In this document: piece by piece, positions 26,101-38,400 of the stretch
How the letters are laid out: each line of letters opens with the position of its first letter
How positions within the stretch are numbered: position 1 is the first letter of the stretch
Origin: Brachionus manjavacas
Taxonomy: Eukaryota; Rotifera; Eurotatoria; Ploima; Brachionidae
Direction of reading: 5' to 3'
Length of the DNA stretch: 64,000 nt
Assembly (NCBI GenBank): GCA_019054805.1
Contig: JAHQIY010000008.1
Location: forward strand, 1,163,501 to 1,227,500
Program-made: the position numbers and the translations under genes
The notes under the pieces: generated by a model
Seen by the model: only the letters and a program-made list of their open reading frames with translations
Database searches by the model: none
Told to the model about the DNA's origin: nothing

Positions 26101-28945
26101 ATAAAAAACTGGACCAAAATCTATTTTCTAATTTCTTATTAATAAAAAATTTGATTTCTTATTTAAAAAGAAAATGATGAGTTAATTTAAAAATTTGAGT
26201 CTTATTATTAAAAATTTATTTTTTAATAATAATAATTATTTAATCTATTTAAGTTTCATGGACAGAATTATGAAAGACATTCTTTGAAAAGATAATTAAC
26301 TTGAATTTCTACTACATTAAATCCTTTCATACTACCGTGGGTTTAAAAAGTTTTTAGCCATAAGCCTAGTACCTTAGACTCGGATATAACCCGGGTTTTT
26401 TCTTTTTCATATTCACTTTAATACCTGTCCTTATAAACATAATTAAAAACAGAGATTATAATTATTAAAGATAATTTCCATTATTAACCCCAGTCTGTTT
26501 TTTTATTTATCATATAGTCTCATGGGATCAAAATATTTAAAATAATATACACTCACGAGTTTATACTATGTGAATTTTTTTCACGTTTTAATCCATGACA
26601 AAAATTTCACTATAAGTTGTTATTTCTATTTTTTAAAGATAAATACAATTAGGAACAATTGAAATTCAGCAAACCGACATCTTCGAAATCTTATTTTAAA
26701 AAAAAAATTTTTTTGTCTTCATTGAGTTAAAAATTTTGTTGAATTGATTTTTTATTTAATTTTGGCAACTTAAAATAAATGTCTTTAATTTTTTTATTAA
26801 AAATAATAAAGAAAAATCATAAAAAATTAGCACTTAATAGGTCTTTTGGTTTAAACACATCGCGTAAAAATTAATTTTTTAAAATTAAATTTACAGACTA
26901 ATTGTCAAGTTCTCAGTATCAAGAAAATCAACTTTAGTATCTAAGTTCTTTTAGTAGAATGTTTTAGTCAAATTAAAATAAAAAAAAATAAAACCATAGG
27001 TTTTTTTATCAAAGACTTAAATTAAACAATTTAATTAAAAGATTTACTTGGATTGAAGACCTGAATTTTTAGAATAAAAATGAAAAAAATTTAATTTTAT
27101 TTATTCAATAATTTTTTTTGTAATTCTAAAAATTTATATTTTAGAATTATACCTAAGAGGATCAAAAATGTAATATTTTTGGCCATGTAAACAATTTCTA
27201 AGTATCTACGTCTCTATCATCTTCATTATTGTTCCATTTTTTGCTATTTTTGCTTTTAAATTTTAGAGCCGCATTAAAAATTTAGAATTTTCAATATTTA
27301 ATAATAAATAATTAAGAATAAATTTTAAAAAATTATTTAAATTTCATTCTTATCCCGATAAAATTAAAACCTAAATTTCAGATTTAAGAAGATGGTCGAT
27401 GAATCAGGGTCTCAGTAAAATGGGTTCGATAGAAATTACCCCCTGGAGCACAAGTCTTTTTGAAAGGGTTGAAATTGTACAGTAAAGTTAATAATTTTAG
27501 TAATTTTTATTTTAAAAAAATTCTTCAATTAATTGCCCAAAATTAAGTTTTGGTCAAAACCTTTAAAAAAATCTAAGAATTTCTCTAAAAGTCAATTTTA
27601 TATTTACATGAAAATTCCATCAAGCAAGCTCAGCAAGTACAAGTTGAAAAATTCTAATTTTCTTTCTCAAATTTTTTGTCCTAAATAAGCCCTTGTTTAT
27701 GCTAGCAGTAAAATTTTACCTTAATTTCACAATCTTTATTTTCAAGAAATTTAATTTTTTATTTTCCAACAAAGTGTAAAAAGAATCTGACTCGGCTAGT
27801 GAGAGAAATTGATTTATTGCCCCCTCAAAAAACCCCGTGTTTTTTTAATTTAATTTTGAAAAATTAAGAAAATTTTATTATCAAACCCTCTTGTTTTATT
27901 ATGAATGTAACCAAGTAAAATTTACCAGATACTTATTCTTGACCAGTGGTCTAAGACATAAATCAAAATTGGAGCTAAAATGGAAATTTTATAAAATAAA
28001 ATACGAACTGTCGATCTTATTTTAATTTATAAGTTTAATTTCTTTTAATATTTAATTAATCAATAAAAAAAAGATGTCCTCAAATATTGAAAGCTTGAAA
28101 TTAAAAATTTTCTCATTCTTTTTTCATTAACTAAAACTTGACATACTCAATTTGCTTTGAAAGTTACTGATATTAATAAACTATAAATTAACTTTAATTT
28201 TTTTGAATTGTTCTACACATTTGTATTTTTTAATATTCAATTGCGATGTTTTTTATTTTTTAGGTACGAGGAGTATTGTTTCTTGATACATAATTCTCCT
28301 GTTTTCAACTAATAAATTATTTTTTATTTTTATTTTCTTCAAATTAATGTATATTATGAAATTCGAAGATTTTAGTCACGATTTTTTACTTATCTTTTTA
28401 AGCTGACTCATTCAAAATCGTTTTATGCTTCAATAATGTCTAATTTCAAACCTTTTAAACCACTGAATCATAATTCATCGATTCAAATTATGTCACAAGC
28501 CATAGCAAAAAGAAAAGAAAACATAAAATTAACTTATTTTTGAATTCAATTTGAAAATTGCGTATTTTCAAACCCAATTTCGCCCATCATTATTTGTTTT
28601 CAATTAGGAGTTTTTTTATTTTGTTGACTTTGTTAATTTTTTTGTTAAGAAAAACTTTAAATCACACAAATCGAAATTCTCTTACATCATAGCTTTTTTA
28701 TCTACAAAAGTCACGTTTCTAAATTAGAAAATTTCGCTCTTAATTGCTGGCCAGACAATTAAAAGATTAGGAAAAAAGGACATTTTTTAGAAAACAGTGC
28801 ACATACCATCTAACTCTGTTTTGTGGCTGGGAATTTTGTCCAAAGTTGGCGGCAGGATGAAAATTGGAATCGACGACGGTGTGATCACCCTTGGATCATT
28901 GTGCGCATACGACTTGGCTTTGTTGTACAATTTAGACATTAGCAT
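23195..28945 (-). CDS. Ser/Lys-rich 817-residue protein of unknown function, two exons
   Basis: Exon 1 (28945-28807) encodes MLMSKLYNKAKSYAHNDPRV, then IPSHKTELD. Its donor G|GTATGT joins a TTTTTTTAG acceptor so that exon 2 (25509-23195) continues in phase with DTFDCWSLGEEKLEPV. The intron is about 3.3 kb. The first two thirds are low-complexity, rich in Ser, Lys and Asn, with basic clusters such as KKEKRSKSETLLTL, RRFSFKNLFNK and KHRRSRTLDSS, which resemble kinase or 14-3-3 sites. The last quarter (about residues 590-817) looks folded: GFMAKEKAVLRGLVDVSFEK, ISIDIKNMRVEPLIEINC, LVECDKKLMAKIRKIKVKKC. I recognise no domain. No signal peptide or membrane segment is evident. Codon use is much more GC-rich than flanking DNA, which favours a real, expressed gene. 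Confidence 0.75.
27501..27902 (+). repeat. Left arm of a long (about 400 bp) inverted repeat
   Basis: Reverse-complement partner of 30959-31360, with only a handful of differences (for example AATTGCCC versus AATTGTCC). It lies in the large intron of the 817-residue gene. The arms carry no coding sequence. Inner and outer flanks are unrelated. Confidence 0.9.
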
Positions 28946-30958
28946 TATTATTAAATCATTGAATTAAATTTTATTTTTTTCTAAAAAAAGAAAAAATTAA
29001 ATAAATTAATGTTCATAGATTTTTATTATTTTAATAAAAATCAAAAAGAGGAATTTAAATTTTCTAAAGCTAAATCATAAAAGAACAGATTGAAATCGAA
29101 TTCTCAGAATGACTGATAATTCATTTCTTATGAAAATGATTTTTATTTCAGGAATAAATATTCGTCATATTTGCTAAATTGGTCACAGAAAGAGTGCAGC
29201 GAGAAAATTTGCGCATTTAATCAGCTTTACCAGGTCTTGAACATGCTTGGAGAAATTAGCTAAGCCAAAAGAAATGTATGAAGTCATCTAAGCCACAAAT
29301 TACCATTAACAAATCCTGAGAGCATAAAAATAGATCTAATATGTAGTTATTAAATAATGCTTGCTTAGATTCCCCTAAGAACATATTTGATTTAAACAGA
29401 AGCCATGAAAGAAAATAAAAGATATAAATTTGATAAAAACTTTATGATTTATTGGTTTAAGGCAAATATTGAGCGAAAAAGTTTATTGACAAATTTAATC
29501 AAAAAAAAGACTTTTTTAATTATTCGAATTGAAAAGTGATTAAAAACCAAATAAATCGAATTAAATGGAAAAATAAAAATAAAAATTTTCACCCTGTTTT
29601 GATTTATTCCTTGTCAAGAATTTTTAATCATTGAATTAATGCAATCACAAAAATTCATACGTAATTCTTCCATTTATCATATCGAGTCAAAATTTTTCCG
29701 GTTTATAGTTCCTCAATAGATTAATCATAATTTGATTAAGTAAGTTCCAAAATCACTTTGATAATTTGAATTTTTGAAACATTTTCAAAAATATAATTGA
29801 TGATCAAAAAAAAAATTTTTTTGCTCAAATTGCTGGACTCAAAAAAACTCAGTTACATTTTTTAAAATAAAAAAAAAATTGTAAAAATTCACGTTTGCTC
29901 ATAGAAAAATTTATTTTAATTCTTTCTAGCTCAATTAATTTCCAAAGTGAACGACACTCTCGAAAAACATATTAAATTTTGGGAGTGAAAATTTCATTTC
30001 GAAGCCAGCTTTGCATCGAATGGTTCATGGATGAGATTTATTAAATTCTTTCAAAATGCTTAGGTTTAATTAATTTTTACGTAGAGCTAAATAATCAGGA
30101 AATCTTATTAGTGCGCAAATTTGGTGTCGCTCAGCATTCAGAAACGTATCACAAATTTAGATAGATTTGCTCTATTCTAATCCGAATTAAAATAGCAATT
30201 AAATTCTATGAAAGCAACTTGAGATATAGAAGCTTCCGAATAGTTTCCTCTCAGTAGAAAAAATATTGATTATGCAAAATAGATTTAACTGAACTAGAGG
30301 TCTCAACATTAAATTAAATTTTATTTTTTGTTGCTTAATTATTTTCAATCAAAACAAATTCATGAAAAATTCATGAGAATATAGAATCACATTTGTTTGC
30401 TTGATGCATCTAACATTCTGATTGTCTATGCAGCCGGATACTTTTAGGAGCAATTTTTTTATTAGAGGTGATGATTTTCCTATTCTTATAAAATTGATCT
30501 CCAAAAATTGATTTTACAGCACATTTTTCCTAGATTATTTAATTCTTTATTATTCTTTCTTCAGACTTAAAGCTCTTATTTAATAGTAGTAAGTAATTAC
30601 GGATGAAAAATACTTGATAAAATTTAAAAAAAATATTTCAGACTCAAGAATTTGAAAATCATCGAAATTTTAATTCAAAAATATTCGAAACAGGAAAATT
30701 ATTTTTTTTTACTTTTTAGAATTTATGAATAAAAGTGACAGACGTATAAAATACCTAAGTATAAATCATCATCATAATGTCACGTCATCAATTGAGTGAC
30801 ACATGCAATTATAAATAAAAGATTATTTAATTATCACTTGCCAATAAGTCAAAGAAGAATGTAGTTATTTTCTGACTAGTCTATTTATTTACAATAGAAG
30901 TTTAAATTAATAAATAGAGTTTTCTCAATTAACTTTCATTTTTAAAAAGATACATCAA

Positions 30959-31360
30959 TATAATAAAACAAGAGGGTTTGATAATAAAATTTTCTTAATT
31001 TTTCAAAATTAAATTAAAAAAACACGGGTTTTTTTGAGGGGGCAATAAATCAATTTCTCTCACTAGCCGAGTCAGATTTTTTTTACACTTTGTTGGAAAA
31101 TAAAAAATTAAATTTCTTGAAAATAAAGATTGTGAAATTAAGGTGAAATTTTACTGCTAGCATAAACAAGGGCTTATTTAGGACAAAAAATTTGAGAAAG
31201 AAAATTGGAATTTTTCAACTTGTACTTGCTGAGCTTGCTTGATGGAATTTTCATGTAAATATAAAATTGACTTTTAAAGAAATTCTTAGATTTTTTTAAA
31301 GGTTTTGACCAAAACTTAATTTTGGACAATTAATTGAAGAATTTTTTTAAATAAAAATTA
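30959..31360 (-). repeat. Right arm of the long inverted repeat
   Basis: Pairs with 27501-27902. It lies about 2 kb upstream of exon 1 of the 817-residue gene, so the arms enclose that exon and probably its promoter. No target duplication or recognisable transposon end was found, so this may be two inverted copies of a 402-bp repeat or a local inverted duplication. Confidence 0.9.
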
Positions 31361-31442
31361 TTTTTTCATTAGAATAAGTGATTCATAGATTTGAATATTT
31401 TCCTTTTCCATCATGGTTAATATAAAGCTCAGTAAAAGGAGC

Positions 31443-31684
31443 TATAGACAAGAGATTATTTAAAAGTAAAAATCTTATTCTTTATTTTCTGGAATTTTAG
31501 GGCCATGTCTGAATCTTAAATTATTTTGCTTGTTATTTTTTGTACTTTTAAACCCGTTAAATTTTTATAATGATTAAATTAAATTTACCATTAAGTACAA
31601 AAAGAAGCAGGGCCAAATAAAAAAAAATTCTGTAAGTACAAAAAGGAAAATGGATTTTTAATTAATTTAATCTTATTGTCTATA
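31443..31684. repeat. MITE with TATAGACAA ends (copy 1)
   Basis: TATAGACAAGAGATTATTTA at the left and the reverse complement of TATAGACAATAAGATTAAAT at the right bound 242 bp. Repeated GTACTTTT/AAAAGTAC motifs lie inside. A related element is at 44659-44949. Confidence 0.6.
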
Positions 31685-31699
31685 AATGAATAGAAGAGA

Positions 31700-34600
31700 T
31701 GAATTTTGCCATCAAAAATTTGGTCAAAAGTAAAGTTAAAATACTCTTTTAATTGAATTTCGAAATAAATAGACTTTATTTATTAATTATTAAATTGGTT
31801 TTAGAACGACTAGTTTTTAAATTTAAACACAATATTGAAAATATAAGAAAAATAATTAAAATTTTGAAAAAGAATATATTTATTGATTAAAAGATGATTT
31901 GAGATAATCGACCTTTACTAGGTGACAATTTACTGGGTGACAAGACTTTTGCCGAGTCAGATGGAATGTTAATTTTTAAGTCTTAATTAACCAGAATTTT
32001 GGTACACATTCGTACAATACTTGGTAATTACTAGATTGAAAATTTCCCTCTTTAAAAAAAAGGTAATTTTTTCTTTCTTTTTTAAAAAGTCAAAAAGTAG
32101 AGAATTTTTGATGATTTAAAAATAAATAATAATTAACCAAAATATTGATAGATATCAAAATCAATGAATGAATTGGTTTTTAAAAATATAATCAGGACCT
32201 AGAACGCTCGATTTAAATTTTTGAAATATACCAGGTATGAAATATATTTCCGCCTCCAGATACAAAAAGTTATAGAGTAACTGAAAACTAAAACTCAGTA
32301 AATAATCAAGAATATCTTGATTATTCTGAAAATATATATTTATTACGAAAACTCCTCCTGATTAAAAAAATAATAATAAATTCTTTCGCCTTTATGAATT
32401 AATTTGATTTTTTTTCTTTGATCTAAAAGAAGAATATACTTTTAAATATTTTGTTTATTGTCAGTTCATGCTTTTTTTTACTTTAAAAATTAAAATGTAA
32501 AAATTTTGTCTTTTTTTATTTTAATTTCAAAAAAATTAAAAACCTAATTTAAAATTTTTAATTTATTTAGTTAATATATTTATTAACAGTCTTATAAAAA
32601 AAGTAATTAAAAAAATATTTCAAATACAAAAATTAATAATTTGATTTTAATTGAATTAAATAGATAAACTAAAAATAGAAGCTAATCCCATTATTTTTGA
32701 CAAAAAATTTAAATTCGCAATTTAATTAATCGATGATTTATTCAAAGTTTTAAAATCATTATTTTTAAAATTTAGTAAAGAATTTTAATCTCTAAAAATT
32801 CAATGAAATCTTATATTTTATCAAAACATACCTAGGCTTTTTTTTACTGAAATAAAATAATTCAAATCAATCAATTCATATTACTAATTTTGATTTTATT
32901 TTTAATTCCAACTCTTATGCAAACCTTTATCTTGGTATTATATTAAATATTTTTTTATAATTTATGATGGAAATGATTTGTCGATTTATCTTTTATCATG
33001 GTCATACATCTGAGATATTTTTATCAATCCAAAGATCAAATAGAAGAAATTTAACATAAGTAAGGCAACATTGGAGGATTGCTTTTTTTAGAAGCGTAAA
33101 AAATAAAAGATGAAGTAAAATATTTTAATAGTAAAATTTTCATTATTTTTTTTCCTTTATAAATTTTAATTTTCAAATAAATAAATAAAAAATTCTCTTA
33201 TTCTAAAAATTTTCGTTTTAAATTTTGAATTTTGGTGCCGATTTGTGATTAAACTGTTTAAAAAAGCTAAATTAACTTTTTTGCTGTCAAATAAGTTACA
33301 AAGATAGAAATAATTCAAACAAACTAAGGAAAAAATTTTTTTTCTTCTGACTATAAAATAATTAAGAATCAAAAATTTTGTTAAATTATGTCACAAAAAA
33401 TAAAATTTTAAAAAGACGTAACTATTTTGAATCAATTTCATTTTCACTTATTTTATTCATCTATGCTATAGCTTTATATTTTGATCGATTACCAAAAAGA
33501 GGTAAAAGTAATAAAATTAGTTTAAAAGCAAACAAAAAATAAAAATTTTAAAAGAGGGATTATTAATTATTTATTATTTGAATAATTTATTTATTTAAAT
33601 TTGAACTCTTCTTCTGCAAACGAAATTTTTAGATAATAAAATTTAAATTTTTATCTTAGCTGTGTCGAATTTTATATTAATTTAAAAAAAAAATTCCTTT
33701 AAGCTTATATTTAAACAATATTTTTCATTTTTATTAAAATATTTAAAATCGACCAAACCAATTAAGACCCTCTTGTGGTAGAATGAAGTGCAAAATGTTA
33801 TAGGTTTGATGAGTGGAATGTTAAAACAACACAATTTGACCTGAATTGTATTTTTTTTTAAAAGAAAAATTGAGGAACTAAAAAAAATTGAACTTCTTCA
33901 TCATTCTTTTTGCCTCTGATTATTAATATTTTGCTCATTTGTTCAGTTATTAAGAATCAAAAAAATCATACAATGCAAATCAAATGACTTACTGATAGTG
34001 ATTAAAAAAAATAATGGTTAAAATTTTGAAGATTAGACTATCTAATTTTAGTTGAAAAAAAAAAAGCAAAATTTTTAAATTTTTCGATACTGTTTCTTAG
34101 AAATCTCGAGACATATCAATTTTATGGCCCATCAAATTTTCGATGAATTCAAAAAAAAAAATTTTTAACCAAATTTTAACTCAGATTTTATTTTAATTTT
34201 TAAATATAAAATACTTAAAAAAATAAATTAATTTCAATCTATCTTTGAATTAATTGATTAAATAAATAGCATGAGATTATCACCATTTAAACTGACCAAT
34301 TTAATAAATTGGTAATTTTTACATAAAATTTTGGGATCTAGTTAAAACTACGAATCCTTGTATTTACCTGAATATTTTTAGTTAAAAATATGTACACGGT
34401 TCATTTAATCAACTTTGATTTTGTTTTAATAAATGAAAAAAAATGATTAAGTAAGTGAGAGAGTACGGAAATGAGCCCTTTTCTTTAGACTTTAATTAGT
34501 AAAAAGAAAATTAGTTAAACATAAAAAGATGATTAAAATTTGTGGTAATTTTTTTATTCAATCTCATCTTTAAAAAAAATTATTTATTCTATATGTTTTA

Positions 34601-35270
34601 TTTTTATTTGTTCTATATGGGTTTATTGTCTTGATCTACGCTAAATTTGTAACGGGATTTAGCAGCACTATCCTTGATCAAAAGTATTTCCAAAAAAACT
34701 TTTAAGAATAATAAAGTGTACATTATATGCTTCAACAATTTTTCTCTTAATTCATTGAAATTTTTTTTAAATTAGTAGGCATTTAAAAAATTTAAATGCT
34801 AAAATTTAGAAAATCAATAAAATTTTGATATCTACCAAGACAGTTATTTTGGAAATAAGTTTACTAATTATCTTTTGGTTTTGTATATCGAAATGTTGCG
34901 TGCATTACTCGGAAAATGTGAGTAACAACAAAAAAGACTCCTACAAAATTAATTTTTTTTTAATATTTATCCTTCATGATTTTTAGCTGAATTCAAAAAA
35001 ACATGAAAGAAAAATATTTTTCCGCCTATAATTAAATTTAATTTAAGACAGCCCGAAACTAATTTTAAATCTTAATTCTAAAAAAATAAATTTTCTAATA
35101 TGTTGCGTAAATAAAATCTTTAAAATAGAACCCTAGTTTTAATCATGAAATGTAAAATTATATTCTAGATAATTATCTCATCAAGACTGTAATTTGAGTT
35201 TATTAATGAAAAAAAAAATATTTTTTTCTTTTATCTCAATATTTTGCATTTTTGAATATTCATAATTTAA
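31700..35270. other. Long gene-empty AT-rich region
   Basis: About 3.5 kb without a convincing frame, RNA gene or repeat. Short open frames here are of the kind expected by chance in such biased sequence. Confidence 0.45.
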
Positions 35271-35279
35271 AATTTAAGA

Positions 35280-35309
35280 CTAGCATGGCTTCCTGCTAGG
35301 CCATGCTAG
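35280..35309. repeat. Perfect 10-bp hairpin upstream of DPH6
   Basis: CTAGCATGGC (35280-35289), 10-nt loop, GCCATGCTAG (35300-35309). It stands out in G+C from its surroundings and lies about 135 bp upstream of the DPH6 start codon. Function unknown. Confidence 0.6.
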
Positions 35310-35444
35310 GAGTTAAATAATTAGTTTTAATTTCCTTTAAAACCTACTTAAATAAGACAAAAAAAATACTTTTTGAAAATAATAAACATGTGTTTTGAAA
35401 AAATTTTAAATTAAAAAAAAAATTAAAAATAAATAGACAATAAA

Positions 35445-36206
35445 ATGAAAGTAGTCGCTTTGGTAAGTGGGGGTAAAGACAGTGTTTTTAACATGATGGA
35501 GTGTGTCAGGAATGGACACGAAGTAGTTGCTTTAGCCAACTTGCGACCTCCCATCACTGAGAACGAGCTAGATAGCTACATGTATCAGTCGGTGGGCAGT
35601 GAGTTATTGGACCTGTATGCAGAGGCCATGGACATTCCTATGTACCGAGCTGGTATCACTGGTAAAGTTCTAAATACCGATTTGGACTATGAGCCGAGAG
35701 ATGGCGACGAGGTTGAGGACCTTTTCCAGCTTTTAAGCCGCATTAAACAAGAAATAAAGCTAAAATATGGATTTAATGTTGAAGGTGTTTCGTCTGGAGC
35801 CATTTTGTCCACTTACCAAAAGAACAGAGTTGAAAATATTTGTCAACGACTAGGCATGAGCTCACTAGCATATTTATGGGAAAGAAATCAGACTGAATTG
35901 CTAAATGAGATGATTGAATCAGGAATAAATGCCATTCTAATCAAGGTTGCTTGTTACGGCCTCGAACCAGAAAATCACCTGGGAAAAACAATCAAGGAAA
36001 TGAAAGCCTATCTTGCCAAATTAGAAAAAGAATTCGGCGCTAATGTATGCGGAGAAGGTGGTGAATACGAAACATTTACCCTAGATTGCCCTCTTTTTAC
36101 CAAGAAAATTGTCATCGATCACTTTGATGTTAAGATACATTCGAACGATGCATTTGCCAAAGTTGGATATTTGGTTTTTAAAAAATTTCATTTAGAAAAT
36201 AAATAA
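35445..36206 (+). CDS. DPH6: Diphthine--ammonia ligase (DPH6)
   Basis: A single uninterrupted exon of 253 residues, against 267 in human. It catalyses the ATP-dependent amidation that finishes diphthamide on the conserved His of elongation factor 2, in the cytosol. The N-terminus MKVVALVSGGKDSVFNMMEC holds the PP-loop SGGKDS (residues 8-13). Other family blocks are GHEVVALANLRP, YMYQSVGSELLDLYAEAM, VEGVSSGAILSTYQKNRVE and ANVCGEGGEYETFTLDCPLF. The start is chosen because it puts the PP-loop at its usual distance from Met. There is no intron, unlike the other host genes here. Base composition is clearly more GC-rich than the flanks. Some eukaryotes carry C-terminal YjgF-like domains on this protein. 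This copy lacks them, like the human form. Confidence 0.96.
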   Translation: MKVVALVSGGKDSVFNMMECVRNGHEVVALANLRPPITENELDSYMYQSVGSELLDLYAEAMDIPMYRAGITGKVLNTDLDYEPRDGDEVEDLFQLLSRIKQEIKLKYGFNVEGVSSGAILSTYQKNRVENICQRLGMSSLAYLWERNQTELLNEMIESGINAILIKVACYGLEPENHLGKTIKEMKAYLAKLEKEFGANVCGEGGEYETFTLDCPLFTKKIVIDHFDVKIHSNDAFAKVGYLVFKKFHLENK

Positions 36207-38400
36207 TTTTTTTTCTACTATAATTTAGACCAGAACATTTTAATGATCTGTTTCCTCGGCTTGACCTTTAAAATTTAATTGAAAAATTATTTTTTAAATT
36301 TAAAATTTTCAGCAATTTTTTTCAAACATCTAAATCTATAATTAAGAGAAAAATTTTTTTGTTCGCCAGTTGCTAAAGAGTCGTCCCTTAAAAAATAAAA
36401 TAAAATTGTTCAGAAAATATTAATCATTGCGTATTTTATACAGTTCCTGAAAGATAATATGATGAGGATCAAAACACTCTATTTATCGTAATTTTAGGGA
36501 ATTATAGGCAGGGATATATCCTAATAATATACCTGCATATTTTTAGAAATAAATTTCCACAGCAATTTTTGATGTTTTAGAAAAAAATCCCACTGAATGG
36601 TTTATTAAATATTTGTTTTTATTAATTTAATTTTTTTAATTCAAAACACAAAAATAATTCATTGAGAGTTTTTTTTTTGTGGTTTAATACTAAAATATAT
36701 TATAGTAAATGTTTTTTTCTAAGAATCATTTTAGTATTACTCTATTAGCCCCAGATGACCAAAAAAAAATGAAATTTTCCCAAATTTAATTTGGATCCAA
36801 AGGCTGGACTCGAAAATTGAAAAATATAAATGAATTAACATATCACTGTAAGAGCTGATAAATTTTTTCACTTTTAAAAGTTGAATAAAATAAAAATCCA
36901 ACCAAAATTTTCAATTTTTTAAGTCACTAATTTAATTTCAAAAAAGTAATACAAATTTAGAATAAAAAAGGTAAATTTAAATAATAATCAAACAGTATAT
37001 ATTCAAAAATGAAAAAAAGACCGATGAAGATTTTTAGACTTGTTGAAAAAATTTCAATATTTCAAACCAATTTTGACCTTCGAGTTAGCAATTTTTTAAC
37101 TATTTGAATCTATTAATTAATAAAAAAATTTTCGTAATAAAAAAGAAGTGCTCAAAAATAACGAAACGCTTAGAATTGTTAAAAAAATTATTTATCGAAT
37201 TGTCTTTTTATTATTATTGTTTAGATACGGTAAGTTGAATAACTTATTGAGCGTATTTGAGAGGAATAGAGTTATTCCTTTGTTTAATATATTTTTTTTT
37301 TTTTTTTAATGTAAAAATGAATATATAATTTGCCATTAAACGTTTCAAAAAAGGCTGTTATTTAACTTTATACAATAATTTACAATCTAAAATAAAATTA
37401 CTTTTTCTTTTCTCAGAGCCTTTTTACATACAAGAGTCTCTGCTTCTGGCAATCTTTAAACAAATAAATAACCTGACAACTTCAAGTTATTTGGTAAAAC
37501 TTTTGGAAAATATTGGATTTGATCTATTGATGTGCCGAATTACTGATGAATTATTACTTATGCTGGCTGGAATTTTTGTAAATTTATCCACTAAATTATT
37601 AATTACTGAAACGATGCTAATTTATACTTTATTAATTTTAAATTAGAAGTATTTTAATTTTTTTTGAAAAAAGTCAAGTCTCAGCATATTGGCTTTGATT
37701 TTTGCATGCGACTTTTTCAAATTCGCTAAAATACCATTGTTACTTAATTAAATTGGTATTTAATGGTATGGTTTTAGCGACAAAATTTAAATGGATAGCT
37801 TAAAAATTAGTTATGCTCAAAGGAACTTGCAAAAAAAAATATAATCAGAAAAGATTTTTAAAATTTAAACTTAAACAAAAAAAAACTTTAATTTTATTAA
37901 AGGAACAAAGAAATATAGCCAGATCTTTAAAAAATTACTTGAAATTCAAATTTATTATTCCACTATTTTCATCTCAAAATGAATCACATAGAAAATTTAC
38001 TAAATTTTTTCCAATTTTAATATTCAAAATATTAAACAACAATTTGACTTTTTGCTTTATTCCCAAATTATGCTAAAAAGTAACCGCTAAGTCCAGATCT
38101 CTGGCCTATCTTAATTAATCAAATTTTTCAATAAAATAATTTACAAATAAATTAAGTATTTTTTTGCTTTTTTTTTTTCTAATTTCAAAATAAAAATCTT
38201 CAAAAAAACACTGTAAATTCGTAGATTAATCTCTCTACTTGAATTTACTTAAAATTTTAATTTTTTTCCCTGAGATCACGCAATAACAATTCTATCAAAA
38301 AAGTAACCATGGTGTTAAAAAAATGTTAAGCTAGAAACTCAATTTAAACGAGATTTTTTTTATTTAATAAAATTTTAAAATTTTATTTTTAAATTAAAAA
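36207..38400. other. Gene-empty AT-rich spacer
   Basis: About 2.2 kb with nothing supportable. A Lys/Phe-rich frame near 37813-38076 looks like chance in A/T-biased sequence. Confidence 0.4.

Noticed and set aside
26330..26400. AACCCGGGTT palindrome in the large intron
   Set aside because: Single short palindrome without paired ends or further copies in the window.
37813..38076. 87-codon Lys/Phe-rich frame
   Set aside because: Composition is that of chance frames in A-rich sequence; no neighbours, no domain.
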